Source: Rheinheimera hassiensis
Lineage (GTDB): Bacteria > Pseudomonadota > Gammaproteobacteria > Enterobacterales > Alteromonadaceae
Assembly: GCF_022436675.1 (NCBI RefSeq)
Contig: NZ_JAKUJZ010000006.1
Coordinates: 96,021-160,020, forward strand
Direction of reading: 5' to 3'
DNA length: 64,000 bases
Shown: positions 37,998-48,500 of the stretch, piece by piece
Layout of the letters: the number at the start of each line of letters is the position of its first letter
How positions within the stretch are numbered: the stretch's first letter is position 1
Position numbers and translations under genes: made by a program
Notes under the pieces: model-generated
Database searches by the model: none
What the model was told of the DNA's origin: nothing
Seen by the model: only the letters and a program-made list of their open reading frames with translations

Positions 37998-38747
37998 ATG
38001 CTGGCCTTACTTGGTGCAATAGTGATTGGTTTAAGCCTGGGTCTGTTTGGCTCCGGCGGCTCTATACTGACTGTGCCAGTATTGTTGTATCTGCTGCATA
38101 TGTCACCTCAGTTGGCTATTGCCTCTTCGCTGTTGATTGTAGCCGGTATCAGCATGTTTGGCTCAGTGCGTAATGGCTTGCAACGGCTGATTAGCTGGCG
38201 TCATGTTATGTGGTTTGGTATTCCGGGAATGGCCGGTACTTATGGCGGCGCCTGGCTGGGCACTTTAGTTGATGCCCGCTGGCAGCTGTTGGTCTTCGCC
38301 ATGCTGATGCTGGTCGCCGCAGTGATGATGTGGCGTAGCAATATTGGCGGACCTGGCAACGGCAAAGCGTTTAAACCGGTAAAAATTGTTATTGATGGCC
38401 TAATTGTCGGGGCAATAACCGGCTTTGTTGGCGTAGGTGGCGGCTTTTTAATAGTACCCGCATTAGTGCTACTGGGCGGTTTATCTATGCCAGTTGGTGT
38501 TGCTACCAGCCTGGTTATTATTGCCATGAAGTCCTTTGTCGGTTTTGGTAAATACTATTGGGTGATGGCTGCAGACGGCACCGTATTTGACTGGCACACA
38601 ATAGCCCTGATGATTGTTGCCGGTATTGCCGGGAGCTATGTTGGTGCTGCCGTTGGCAAACGCTTACCTAAACAGCAGCTTCAACGTGCCTTTGCGGTGT
38701 TTTTAGTGATTATGGCGGTAGTAGTAATCTATCAATCTGTTATTTAA
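37998..38747 (+). CDS. TauE/SafE family sulfite exporter
   Basis: This is a 249-residue inner-membrane permease with about eight helices in two repeated halves. The repeated GLGLFGSGGSILTVPVL-type and GVGGGFLIVPALVLLGG motifs are diagnostic of the family. Members export sulfite or sulfoacetate-type organosulfur compounds. It is the first gene of a rightward operon with a rhodanese and two YeeE/YedE proteins, which supports a role in removing sulfite made from persulfides. Confidence 0.93.
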   Translation: MLALLGAIVIGLSLGLFGSGGSILTVPVLLYLLHMSPQLAIASSLLIVAGISMFGSVRNGLQRLISWRHVMWFGIPGMAGTYGGAWLGTLVDARWQLLVFAMLMLVAAVMMWRSNIGGPGNGKAFKPVKIVIDGLIVGAITGFVGVGGGFLIVPALVLLGGLSMPVGVATSLVIIAMKSFVGFGKYYWVMAADGTVFDWHTIALMIVAGIAGSYVGAAVGKRLPKQQLQRAFAVFLVIMAVVVIYQSVI

Positions 38748-38769
38748 TTTCAACAAGCAGGAGCGTCAG

Positions 38770-39168
38770 ATGAAAACGTCACAGCAGTTAATAGCCGAGG
38801 CAAAAGCAGCCATCAACGAAGTCAGTATTGCAGATCTTAGCAGCGCGCTTAAAACCGATAGCGAAACCGTGCTGATAGATGTACGCGAACCGGCAGAATT
38901 TACCCAGCAGCATATAGCGGGTGCGGTAAATTACCCACGCGGTGTGCTGGAAATGAACATTCATAACCACCCGAAAGTAGCGGCCAGTGGCTGTGCGCAG
39001 GACATGGCGCTGGCGCAGTTAGCACAAAGCCCGCTGTATTTAATTTGCCGCTCCGGCGCTCGCTCGGCATTAGCGGCAGAAGCATTGCAACGCATGGGGT
39101 TTACTCAGGTGTATTCGGTAGCCGGTGGTATACAAGCCTGGCTGGATGCCGGTTTAACTGTTAAATAA
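38770..39168 (+). CDS. Rhodanese-like sulfurtransferase
   Basis: This is a 132-residue single-domain rhodanese. The substrate-loop Cys is in LYLICRSGARSALAAEAL, and LIDVREPAEFTQQHIAGAVN is the family's second signature. It should transfer sulfane sulfur between thiosulfate, persulfides and thiols in the cytoplasm. A good AGGAG ribosome site precedes the ATG. It lies 22 bp after the exporter gene and 15 bp before yeeE. Confidence 0.94.
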   Translation: MKTSQQLIAEAKAAINEVSIADLSSALKTDSETVLIDVREPAEFTQQHIAGAVNYPRGVLEMNIHNHPKVAASGCAQDMALAQLAQSPLYLICRSGARSALAAEALQRMGFTQVYSVAGGIQAWLDAGLTVK

Positions 39169-39183
39169 GAGCTGGAGCAGACA

Positions 39184-39588
39184 ATGGAAAACTTCACCCC
39201 GGTTGAAGCCCTGATTGGCGGCGCCATGATAGGCTTGGGCGCGCTGATTTTATTGGTATTTTATGGCCGTATTGCCGGTATTTCCGGCATCGCCAGTTCA
39301 GCCTTATTTACCCGCGAAGGCCGCAGTTGGCGGCTGGCATTTATAGCCGGTATTGTCGCCGGCCCGATACTACTTAGTGCAGTAATAACTGATTTTAGCT
39401 ACAGCACACCAGAGCTTAGCTGGCAGATTATTGTTGCCGGCTTATTGGTAGGTATTGGCACCGGCTGGGGCAGCGGCTGCACCTCAGGCCATGGTATTTG
39501 TGGCGTAAGCCGATTATCGCCACGCTCTATCACTGCTACTGTGCTGTTTATGTTAAGCGGCATGCTGGTTGCCACCCTGCTGCGTTAA
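39184..39588 (+). CDS. YeeE/YedE family transport protein, first half
   Basis: This is a 134-residue membrane protein with four helices. The sulfur-binding-type motif GWGSGCTSGHGICGVSRLSPRS carries paired cysteines, like the thiosulfate channel TsuA. In this organism the roughly 350-residue TsuA-like architecture is split into two short proteins. Its stop codon overlaps the ribosome site of the second half. It probably imports thiosulfate or another sulfur compound. Confidence 0.9.
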   Translation: MENFTPVEALIGGAMIGLGALILLVFYGRIAGISGIASSALFTREGRSWRLAFIAGIVAGPILLSAVITDFSYSTPELSWQIIVAGLLVGIGTGWGSGCTSGHGICGVSRLSPRSITATVLFMLSGMLVATLLR

Positions 39589-39598
39589 GGAGACTGCC

Positions 39599-39997
39599 AT
39601 GCCGATTATTTTCGCTTTTATCGCCGGGCTGATGATGTCAGTCGGTGTTGCTTATTCACACATGATAGACCCAAACAAAGTACTGGGCTTTTTAACGCTG
39701 AATGCTAACTGGGACCCAAGTTTACTATTGGTAATGGCAGCAGCACTTGCCGTATATAGCTCTGGCTACTGGCTGTTTATCGGCAAAGCCAAACCGGTGT
39801 ATGCCCAAAGCTTCAGCTTACCCAATAACAAAGCTCTGGATAAACCACTGGTAATCGGTGCCCTGGTGTTTGGCGCAGGTTGGGGTTTGGTGGGTTATTG
39901 TCCCGGCCCGGCACTGGCCGCAATCAGCTCTGGCAGCCTTGGCACACTGGCCTTTATTGCCGCTATGGTTACAGGCTGGTTTATTACTAAGTATTGA
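39599..39997 (+). CDS. YeeE/YedE family transport protein, second half
   Basis: This is a 132-residue membrane protein with four helices and the motif WGLVGYCPGPALAAISSG, whose Cys corresponds to the second half of YeeE-type channels. The ATG at 39599 is chosen because AAGGAG precedes it by six bases; an earlier in-frame ATG at 39569 lies inside the upstream gene. It is the last gene of the sulfur operon. No clear terminator follows. Confidence 0.9.
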   Translation: MPIIFAFIAGLMMSVGVAYSHMIDPNKVLGFLTLNANWDPSLLLVMAAALAVYSSGYWLFIGKAKPVYAQSFSLPNNKALDKPLVIGALVFGAGWGLVGYCPGPALAAISSGSLGTLAFIAAMVTGWFITKY

Positions 39998-40130
39998 ATA
40001 TGGCAAAAAAAAATCATAAATTAAGCGGTTAATTTCTTTTACTACCTCACCTTCACTAAATCAGCTGGAAAAAGTGAACTTTATCAACCACACTCTGCAA
40101 GCTCCCCCATCCTTGGATTAAGGTGTACCC

Positions 40131-41759
40131 ATGTTCCAAAATATCTCTGTCAGAACAACTCTTTTTACTATTTTAGTGCTTTTTAGTGTGTGTTTGGCAT
40201 TACTCAGCGGATATTCCTGGTTAACCGCAAAAGCTGGCAAAGATGACATTTCACAACTATATGATCTGTCGGTACGTCAGGTTAACCCGATAAGCGATAT
40301 TTACAGCCTTACTCTGCGTAGCCGGTTAGCATTGGCAGGCGGTTTTATTGAGCTACAGGCTGGCCAGGCCGACAAGGCAAGTACCAGCGCGCAGCGCGCT
40401 GCCGTTTTTCTCAAAGATGCCAGAGAAAAGCTGCCTGCAGTACTATCGGCAGGCAGAGATACTGAGAATCAGGAACTTATTTTAAAATTAGAGCAAGCCT
40501 TTCAGCAGTATTTTTCTGCTATCGAAAAAACAGCAACCGAGCTACAAAGTGGTGATCAGGCACGCTATATCACTGCCAATCTGCAGGCCCGCGATACTAA
40601 TGTAATCTGTTATGAACTGATGAAAACCTTTATGGACCGGGCGCAGATAACCAACAATAATCAAATGGAAGATGCTGCTAAACGTTATAGCACAACTACC
40701 TTAATGAGCTTATTTTTCGTAGCCGCTGCAGTGGTAGCGTTATTTATCAGTTGGCTGATTATAAACAGAACCCTGATCCAGCCACTAAGCCTGGCAGGCA
40801 CTCATTTTGATCGCATGGCAAAAGGTGACTTAACTACCGATATTGCAGTACAAAGCGATAATGAAATTGGTAAACTCTTCTTTGGTTTACGTCATTTACA
40901 ACAAAGCCAGCGCGAGACAATTGGCGAAATCAGTAACACTGCAACACAACTGGCCTCGGCCGCCGAGGAGTTAAGTGTCATTACCTCTGAAAGCTCTAAT
41001 GGCCTGGATTTGCAAAATGCTGAGCTACAACAAGCAGCCACCGCAGTAAATGAGATGACAGCCGCGATAGACGAGGTTGCCCGTAATGCGCTAACTACCT
41101 CAGAGGCATCTAAACAATCTAACGAGCTGGCAGTAGTGAACTTGGCTGAGATCAAACTAACCATTAAGCAAACTCAGGATATGGCTGCAGAAATGAAAAT
41201 TTCGGCGCAATTGGTTCAAGACTTATCAGTTCAGGCCAAAAATATTGGCCAGGTGCTTGATGTTATCAGAGCGCTGGCGGAACAAACAAACCTGCTGGCA
41301 CTTAATGCAGCCATAGAGGCAGCCAGAGCAGGCGATGCGGGCCGCGGCTTTGCCGTAGTTGCTGATGAAGTAAGGGCATTAGCACACAGAACCCAGCATT
41401 CAACCAGCCAGATAGAGAGCCTGATCAGTACAATACAGCAAGGCACATCTAAAGCAGTCCAGTCTATTGAGTCCAGTTCAACCTTAGCCGGTAACACGGT
41501 ACATATGGCAGATAAGGCCGGACAAGCCTTTCAACAAATTTGTGATTCTGTCAGTACTATTAACGACCGGAATCTTCTTATTGCTACGGCCTCAGAAGAG
41601 CAAGCCTATGTAGCAAGAGAAGTAGATCGTAGCCTTGTAGCCATAAGAGATTTATCATTGCAAACCGTTGCCGGAGCCACCCAGACAAACGAGGCGAGCC
41701 AAAGCTTAACCACCATGGCCAGCCGTCTGATGGACATGGTTAAAAAATTCCGGCTATAA
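40131..41759 (+). CDS. Methyl-accepting chemotaxis protein with periplasmic helical-bundle sensor
   Basis: This is a 542-residue chemoreceptor. A membrane helix (about 10-30) and a predicted four-helix-bundle periplasmic domain (about 31-190) precede a second helix ([20 protein letters not shown]), HAMP (about 215-265) and a long cytoplasmic coiled coil. The signalling tip is [40 protein letters not shown]. It signals to CheA/CheW at the pole. The ligand is unknown. A porin gene follows 96 bp later. Confidence 0.95.
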   Translation: MFQNISVRTTLFTILVLFSVCLALLSGYSWLTAKAGKDDISQLYDLSVRQVNPISDIYSLTLRSRLALAGGFIELQAGQADKASTSAQRAAVFLKDAREKLPAVLSAGRDTENQELILKLEQAFQQYFSAIEKTATELQSGDQARYITANLQARDTNVICYELMKTFMDRAQITNNNQMEDAAKRYSTTTLMSLFFVAAAVVALFISWLIINRTLIQPLSLAGTHFDRMAKGDLTTDIAVQSDNEIGKLFFGLRHLQQSQRETIGEISNTATQLASAAEELSVITSESSNGLDLQNAELQQAATAVNEMTAAIDEVARNALTTSEASKQSNELAVVNLAEIKLTIKQTQDMAAEMKISAQLVQDLSVQAKNIGQVLDVIRALAEQTNLLALNAAIEAARAGDAGRGFAVVADEVRALAHRTQHSTSQIESLISTIQQGTSKAVQSIESSSTLAGNTVHMADKAGQAFQQICDSVSTINDRNLLIATASEEQAYVAREVDRSLVAIRDLSLQTVAGATQTNEASQSLTTMASRLMDMVKKFRL

Positions 41760-41774
41760 CTGTTAACCTCGCTT

Positions 41775-41790
41775 TGTGACAGTCGTCAAA
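41775..41790 (+). promoter_or_regulatory. CRP-like site upstream of the porin gene
   Basis: TGTGACAGTCGTCAAA fits the CRP pattern TGTGA-N6-TCACA with one mismatch. It is also part of a broader inverted repeat (CTTTG/CAAAG). It lies 66 bp before the porin start codon. Confidence 0.4.
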
Positions 41791-41855
41791 GCAACATTCA
41801 ACACAGGCGTAGTTATTAAAGAAAATTACAACTAGAAAACCAAACAGGTGTTTTT

Positions 41856-42890
41856 ATGAAAATGAACAAACTTGCTGCTACCATTCTGATAATCCTGCCG
41901 GTCGTGTCTATAGCTCACGCGGCTGACTATAAAATCTATGGCCTGGCACATGTGTCGGTTGATCATCTGGATAACGATCAGAGCAGTGGCCTGAATATCT
42001 CCAGCAACTCCAGTCGGTTAGGTGTTCAGGTTAGCCATGAAGTCGAGTCCGGGCTAAAAGTACTGGCACAGATTGAAACACTGGTAAGGATAGAGGAAGG
42101 TGATACTGGCAGTGATTACTTTGACGCACGAGACAGTTATGTTGGCCTGCAAGGCCGCTTGGGCTTAATCCGCATTGGTTACTTTGATACACCGATGAAA
42201 AAAGTACGCTCTCGTACCGATTTTTTTGGTGATAAGGTTGGTGATGCCCGTAATATTGTCGCCGGTGGAGGCGTTAATCTTGATAAACGCTTCAGAAATG
42301 GTATCCACTACCAAAGTCCGGTGCTGCACGATATGACCTTTGATTTGCATTACTCCTCCAACGACTCCACTGGCAGTACTGCTGAAAATGAAGATGACGC
42401 CATCAGTAGTTCCATTACCTACAATGCTCATGGCCTGATCCTACTACTGGCTTATGAGCGCCAAAACCAGTTAGCTGATGCCCAAGGTGCTGAAGTGGAG
42501 GCATTTAAAGGCCTGCGCGTGGGTGCTCGCTATAAAATAAACGATCTGTGGCAAGTATCTGCATTGGCACAGCAAACAAAAGATTTCAGAGGCGGTGACC
42601 GTGATGCCTGGGGCTTCGGTGTGTCATACAAACTAAATGCGTATGATATCTCTGCACAATATTACCGCTCCGGTAATGGAGACACTCCCGACAGCGACGC
42701 CAATATGCTGGCTCTTGGCGTGGAACGTGCTTTTGACAAATCGCTGAGTGTATATGCTGCAATTGCCCTAACCGATAACAGTGAAGCGGCTAGTTTTAAC
42801 GTTTCTGCAGGAGGCCATGGTAAACGTCTGACCATAACCCCTGCCGCCGATCCTTCAGCCATATCGGTAGGCGCAATCTACAGATTTTAA
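41856..42890 (+). CDS. Gram-negative outer-membrane porin
   Basis: This is a 344-residue outer-membrane protein with a signal peptide (IILPVVSIAHA-AD). A trimeric 16-strand porin-type barrel is predicted. The first strand is DYKIYGLAHVSVDHLD, SRLGVQVSHEVESGLKVLAQIE is the family motif, and the chain ends in an aromatic residue (ISVGAIYRF), as needed for Bam insertion. It resembles porins of the Gram-negative porin_4 type. A CRP-like site and a terminator bracket it. Confidence 0.92.
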   Translation: MKMNKLAATILIILPVVSIAHAADYKIYGLAHVSVDHLDNDQSSGLNISSNSSRLGVQVSHEVESGLKVLAQIETLVRIEEGDTGSDYFDARDSYVGLQGRLGLIRIGYFDTPMKKVRSRTDFFGDKVGDARNIVAGGGVNLDKRFRNGIHYQSPVLHDMTFDLHYSSNDSTGSTAENEDDAISSSITYNAHGLILLLAYERQNQLADAQGAEVEAFKGLRVGARYKINDLWQVSALAQQTKDFRGGDRDAWGFGVSYKLNAYDISAQYYRSGNGDTPDSDANMLALGVERAFDKSLSVYAAIALTDNSEAASFNVSAGGHGKRLTITPAADPSAISVGAIYRF

Positions 42891-42901
42891 TGGTGTTGTT
42901 T

Positions 42902-42932
42902 TGGTAGCAGATAACACTCTGCTACCATTTTT
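42902..42932 (+). terminator. Terminator of the porin gene
   Basis: TGGTAGCAGA-TAACAC-TCTGCTACCA is a perfect 10-bp stem followed by TTTTT, 12 bp after the porin stop codon. Confidence 0.85.
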
Positions 42933-43040
42933 GGTAAAGTTTGTGCCAGATCAACACCAGTGCACAGCAACAGTCGCGGCTGGCAAAAGGCTATGTTATG
43001 CTAATTTCTATTATTATATTCTGGCAGGACTTGCGACCTT

Positions 43041-44258
43041 ATGACTGGTTTTACCTCTCTTTACCTGTTTATTGAACGCACTTTCTTTGGCACTTTAAGC
43101 CGTAAAATTATTGGTAATATCAGCTTTTTAGCGTTGTTTTTCCTGCTGGCGCTGTATCTGGCGTATCCTGCCTCCGGGGCTGACAGCCACTGGTGGTTAT
43201 TGCTGGTGCTTGGCGTATCAGCCTTTGTGTTTACTATCGGCTATATGCACTACCTGATTGTACGGCCGGTTAAAGCTCTGGTGTCGGCACTGCATGACAC
43301 CAACCGTAAAGGCACAGATCTTAACCACCGCCTGCCCGCTTTTACTTATGATGAATTTCGTACTCTGTCAGAAGAGTACAACCAGTTTGTCAGCCAGTTG
43401 GGAGTGTTGCTGGGCGATATTCACCAGCAGGCCGGCGAAACCCATTTGGTTAACGAGCAGGTATCCGGTGCGGTAAAAAGTACCCGCAGCCATTTACAGG
43501 ATACCGAAAAGCGTAGTGGCCAAATTCGCCGTGAAAGTGATGAAGTACTGCAATACTTATCCGATATCGTGCAGCATGGCGATCAGGTGGGCCAGGTTTC
43601 CGGCGTCGCCGTAGATAAAGCCAGAGTAGCCAGCAACCAAATGCAGCAACTAACCGGCCAGTTATCAGGCATTGTCACACTGCTTAATAGCTTTGGCAGT
43701 ACTATCAACGGCTTGCACAAAAACTCAGAAAATGTGCGGCAAATTCTGGTGATGGTAGAAAACTTTTCCGATCAAACCAACCTGCTTGCACTCAATGCCG
43801 CAATAGAAGCCGCCCGCGCCGGTGATGCCGGCCGTGGTTTTGCCGTGGTAGCTGACGAGGTGCGCACGCTGGCGGCGAAAGTAAATGACGCCACCAAGCA
43901 AATTTCCGGCTTTTTAAATGAAATGGAGCAACTGGTGGGCGACACCCGCACCGAATCGCAAAGCCTGAACCAGCAAGCACAACAAGCACAGCAGCAAATT
44001 GATAGCACCAGCGCCGAATTCAGCCAGTTGCAACAAGAACTACAACAAGCCAAAAGCGGTATTCAAAACATTAATAACACCGTACTTGAGCTGGAGCAAC
44101 GCTACCAGCAAACGCATCAGCACTTATCGGCTATTGAACAGGTTACCGGCGATGCCTATAACCAAATGGCCTCTATTGATCAAGCGGCAAAAGATCTGTT
44201 GTCCGGCACCGCCCGTACTCAGCAGCAACTGGCACGTTTTGCCCGCAATCAGCAATAA
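43041..44258 (+). CDS. Short methyl-accepting chemotaxis protein without a sensor domain
   Basis: This is a 405-residue chemoreceptor with two adjacent membrane helices (about 22-42 and 52-74) and almost no periplasmic loop, so no external ligand domain. HAMP (about 75-130) and the signalling domain follow. The tip is [41 protein letters not shown] Gln-rich coiled coil ends the protein. It may sense membrane state or an internal cue. An AGGA ribosome site precedes the ATG. Confidence 0.92.
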   Translation: MTGFTSLYLFIERTFFGTLSRKIIGNISFLALFFLLALYLAYPASGADSHWWLLLVLGVSAFVFTIGYMHYLIVRPVKALVSALHDTNRKGTDLNHRLPAFTYDEFRTLSEEYNQFVSQLGVLLGDIHQQAGETHLVNEQVSGAVKSTRSHLQDTEKRSGQIRRESDEVLQYLSDIVQHGDQVGQVSGVAVDKARVASNQMQQLTGQLSGIVTLLNSFGSTINGLHKNSENVRQILVMVENFSDQTNLLALNAAIEAARAGDAGRGFAVVADEVRTLAAKVNDATKQISGFLNEMEQLVGDTRTESQSLNQQAQQAQQQIDSTSAEFSQLQQELQQAKSGIQNINNTVLELEQRYQQTHQHLSAIEQVTGDAYNQMASIDQAAKDLLSGTARTQQQLARFARNQQ

Positions 44259-44368
44259 AACCAGCCATGGTTACATCAGTTTCGGCTACGCCAAACACTT
44301 GATTAGCCGTCGTTGTCCGCTGTGATGATAAAACGTTAAGCTGGCTATATTTGCTTACAGTTGCTTAC

Positions 44369-44397
44369 TTGCCGCTATTTATAGCTGCCGGTATATT
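44369..44397 (+). promoter_or_regulatory. Probable promoter of the RND pump operon
   Basis: TTGCCG is followed after 17 bases by TATATT, about 52 bp before the first gene of the pump. Confidence 0.5.
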
Positions 44398-44449
44398 CCT
44401 GTCTAACGCTATACTGCACTGAGTTTATTGTTGCTGCCAAGGATTTTTC

Positions 44450-45526
44450 ATGTTTAAAAAGCTTTCTTTGTCTCCTGTTCTGATTGCCGTAGTTTTAAGT
44501 CTGGCTCTTATTTTTTGGCTGTTTAGCGGCGACAATTACAGCGCTAAAGCAGATGCACCTGCTGAGCAGCAAATCCCTGTTGTTGAGTTGTCGCAAGTTG
44601 AAGCACGCTGGTCAGATGCCGAGCCCTATCAGGCGAAACAAATTGCCCAGGGACAGGTGTTGCCCTGGCGTACCGTAAGTATTAAATCGCAGCGAGCTGG
44701 TACCGTTGAGGCGTTACTTAAACAGCAAGGCGATACCGTTAAACAAGGTGACAAACTGCTGCGCTTGTCAGACGAAGGCCGCACAGCCTTACTGGCGCAA
44801 GCGCAGGCTAATCTTAAGCTGCGCAAAAGCGAGCTTGAGAGCGCCCGTACACTGGGTAAATCAAAATTTTTATCGGCCACTGAGCTAACCAGGCTGGAAA
44901 GTGAACTGGCTCAGGCTGAAGCTGAACTGCAAACTGCCCGGCTTGCAGTGACACAAACAGAACCTGTCGCGCCGTTTAACGGCGTGGTAGACCGCCGCCA
45001 TATTGAAGTAGGAGATTTAATTCAAACCGGTACCGAGCTGATGCAACTGGTACAAATTGACCAACTTAAAGTAACAGCCCAAATTCCACAGCAGCATATT
45101 TCCGCATTAAAACAGGGCCAGGATGTTACCTTGCGCTTGCTTGAAGGCCGTGAATTAAGCGGCGAGCTTAGCTTTATCAGCTATGCTGCCGACACCGCCA
45201 CCCGCAGTTTTTATATTGAAGTCACCGTAGCCAACCCCGAGCTACTGCGTATTGCCGGTGGCAGTGCCACGGTTGAAGTACAGCTTGAGCCCGTGCAGGC
45301 GCACCGGATCTCCCCCGCCCTGCTGAGCCTGGATACCAGCGGCCATCTTGGTGTGTCAGTTGTCGACGAACAGCAACAGGTGGTGTTTTATCCAGTGGCG
45401 ATATTAAGTGCTGATAACGACGGCGCCTGGGTTAGTGGCTTGCCACAGCGGGCGCAAATTATCACTCAGGGCGCAGGTTTTGTCCGCACTGGCGATAAGG
45501 TTCTGGTTGCCGGAGCCAAGCCATGA
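44450..45526 (+). CDS. RND efflux periplasmic adaptor (membrane fusion protein)
   Basis: This 358-residue adaptor links an RND pump to an outer-membrane channel. An N-terminal membrane anchor (LIAVVLSLALIFWLF) precedes the lipoyl-like halves (VSIKSQRAGTVEALLKQQGDTVKQGDKLLRL and VAPFNGVVDRRHIEVGDLIQTG). Between them is an alpha-hairpin (about residues 100-165). Beta-barrel and membrane-proximal domains follow. Its stop overlaps the permease start by 4 bp. No TolC-type gene is present, so the channel is shared from elsewhere. No local regulator was found. Confidence 0.94.
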   Translation: MFKKLSLSPVLIAVVLSLALIFWLFSGDNYSAKADAPAEQQIPVVELSQVEARWSDAEPYQAKQIAQGQVLPWRTVSIKSQRAGTVEALLKQQGDTVKQGDKLLRLSDEGRTALLAQAQANLKLRKSELESARTLGKSKFLSATELTRLESELAQAEAELQTARLAVTQTEPVAPFNGVVDRRHIEVGDLIQTGTELMQLVQIDQLKVTAQIPQQHISALKQGQDVTLRLLEGRELSGELSFISYAADTATRSFYIEVTVANPELLRIAGGSATVEVQLEPVQAHRISPALLSLDTSGHLGVSVVDEQQQVVFYPVAILSADNDGAWVSGLPQRAQIITQGAGFVRTGDKVLVAGAKP

Positions 45527-48500
45527 ACAGCATCATTCAGGCGGCTATTCAGCGCAGCCGCGCCAGCTTAATGCTACTGCTGTTTCTGTTTATTGCCGGT
45601 ATTACTGCTTACCAGTCTATTCCCAAAGAAGCCAACCCGGATGTGGCTATCCCGATGATGTACGTGTCGATGTCGCTTGATGGCATCAGCCCCGAGGATG
45701 GCGAGCGACTGCTGGTAAGGCCTATGGAGCATGAACTGCGCTCATTAGAAGGCATTAAAAAGATGACGTCTACCTCCAGTGAAGGCCATGCCTCAGTAAT
45801 GCTGGAATTTGATGCCGGTTTTGATGCCGACAAAGCACTGGCCGATGTGCGGGTTAAAGTAGATGCCGCCCGGGCCAAACTGCCCAGCGAAGCTGACGAA
45901 CCTACAGTAAATGAAATTAACGTTGCCCTGTTTCCGGTGTTGTCCGTCGGCTTATCCGGCCCAATATCAGAAAACCAATTAGTCTTTATTGCCCGTCAGT
46001 TACAGGAAAATATTGAAGCTATTCCTGAAGTGCTGGAAGTCGATATCGGCGGCGACCGCGAAGACTTGCTGGAAATAGTGGTAGACCCTCAGGTACTGGA
46101 AGGCTATGGTTTGGATTACCAGCAACTGTTCACCTTGGTATCAAACAATAACCGCCTGGTTGCTGCCGGTAGCTTAGATACCGGTGCCGGCCGTATGGCG
46201 ATGAAAGTGCCAGGTGTTATTGAAAATTTAGACGATGTCTTGTCAATGCCCATTAAGGTAGACGGCGATACCGTGATCACCTTTGGCGATGTGGCAACCA
46301 TCAGCCGCAGTTTTAAAGATCCGCTCGGTTTTGCCCGTATTAATGGCCAGCCGGCAGTGGTACTGGAAGTAAAAAAACGTAGCGGTGCCAATATCATTTC
46401 CACCATAGAGCAAACCAAAGTACTGATTGAGCAAGCCAGCAAAGCCTTTCCTGAAGGCATGCAGGTTGACTACATTATGGATCAGTCTACTGAAGTGAAA
46501 AACATGTTGTCCGATCTGCTGAACAACGTGTTAACCGCTGTGGTGCTGGTACTGATCCTGATTGTGGCCACCATGGGTGTGCGCTCTGCAGTATTAGTAG
46601 GCATTACAATTCCGGGTGCGTTTTTTGCCGGTATTTTGCTGATTTATGCGCTGGGCTACACCATGAATATTATCGTGCTGTTCGCGCTGATTTTAGTAGC
46701 CGGTATGTTGGTAGACGGCGCTATAGTCGTCAGTGAACTGGCTGATCGTAACCTGGCTGAAGGGCAAAAACCGAAGCAAGCCTGGGCCAATGCCGCCGGA
46801 CGGATGGCCTGGCCTATTATCGCCTCCACCGCCACCACTGTTGTAGTATTTATGCCGCTGCTGTTCTGGCCCGGTGTGGTAGGTCAATTTATGAAATACC
46901 TGCCTGCCACTGTAATTTTGTGTTTGCTGGCATCGTTATTTATGGCGCTGATTTTCTTACCGGTAATGGGCGGGCTCAGTAAAGCGCAGCCCCCGGCCCA
47001 TGAAGTCGCGCAAAGCCGACCGGGTAGAGCCTATCGCGGTCTGCTGGCACGCTTGTTACGCCACCCGGGCCTGACCTTTGCCGGTATGCTTGGCACTATG
47101 GTAGTAATCTTTTTTGCTTACGGTAAATATAACCATGGCCTGGAGTTTTTCCCATCGGTAGAGCCTGAATCAGCCCAGGTTTGGGTGCGCGCCCGTGGTG
47201 ATATGTCTATTTATGAAAAAGATATTTTGCTGCAAAAAGTAGAGCAGCGCCTGCTGGGGCTGTCAGAGGTTAAAGCACTCTATGCCCGCTCACTTGCCAG
47301 TAGCAGCGGCGAACTGGCACCCGATGTGGTCGGTACCTTGCAATTTCAATTTATTGACTGGTACGACAGACGCCGCGCGGCAGATATTCTTAGCGAAATG
47401 CGCGAGCTGACCAAAGATATCCCAGGCGTTATTCTGGAGTTTCGTCAGCAGCAGGAAGGCCCGGCTTCCGGCAAACCGATAGAGCTGCAGGTCAGTGCAA
47501 TGGAAGCTGCCGCAACTGAAGAGGCAGTAACACAAATTATCAGCCAAATGCAGCAAATGGGCGGCTTTGTTGATATTGAAGATGACAGGAGCTTACCCGG
47601 TATCGAGTGGCGTATAGAAGTTGACCGCGCTGCAGCTGCCCGTTTTGGTGCCGATGTGCTAACCGTAGGTAATGCCGTACAGATGATCAGTAACGGCTTG
47701 TTGCTGGCTAAGTTTCGCCCGGAATATGCCAGCGATGAAGTCGATATTCGGGTGCGTTTTCCTGAAAACTGGCGCTCTTTAGATCAGTTGGGCCGGTTAA
47801 CTATTCAAACTCAGCGTGGTCAGGTACCGCTGAGCAACTTTGTTAAACTGGTACCAGCCCCGAAAACCAGTATCATTAAACGCATTGACGGCAACCGTGC
47901 TGTAACGATAAAAAGTGATTTGGTACCAGGAAATCAGGTTGGCGAGCGCTTACAAGCACTGCTGGGCAGTGATATTAAGCTACCCGACAACGTACATATT
48001 AAAACCGCCGGTGAAAGTGCTGATCAACAAGAAGCCATGACCTTTCTGATGGGCGCTTTTGCTACCGCTATCTTCCTGATGCTGATGATTTTACTGGTAC
48101 AATTTAACAGCTGGTATCAAAGCCTGCTGATTTTATCTGCCATTATCTTCTCTACCGCCGGTGTTCTGCTTGGCTTGCTGGTTAACGGCCAGAGCTTTGG
48201 CATAGTTATGGTGGGTATGGGTATCATTGGCCTTGCCGGTATAGTGGTAAATAACAATATCGTCTTAATTGACACCTATAATCAACTACGTGACAGCGGC
48301 TTGTCAGCTATTGATGCAGCACTGGAAACCGGCTGCCTGCGCTTACGCCCGGTGTTGTTAACGTCAATTACTACAGTATTGGGCTTATTGCCAATGGTAC
48401 TGGCGGTGAATGTTAACTTACTGGAGCCCAGCCTGGGCTTTGGCGCGCCGTCAACCCAGTGGTGGACACAGTTATCCAGCGCTATTGCCGGCGGGCTAAC

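Noticed and set aside
42935..42960. Flagellar sigma-28 promoter (TAAAGTTT) ahead of the second chemoreceptor
   Set aside because: The -35 element matches but no GCCGATAA-like -10 occurs at the right distance.
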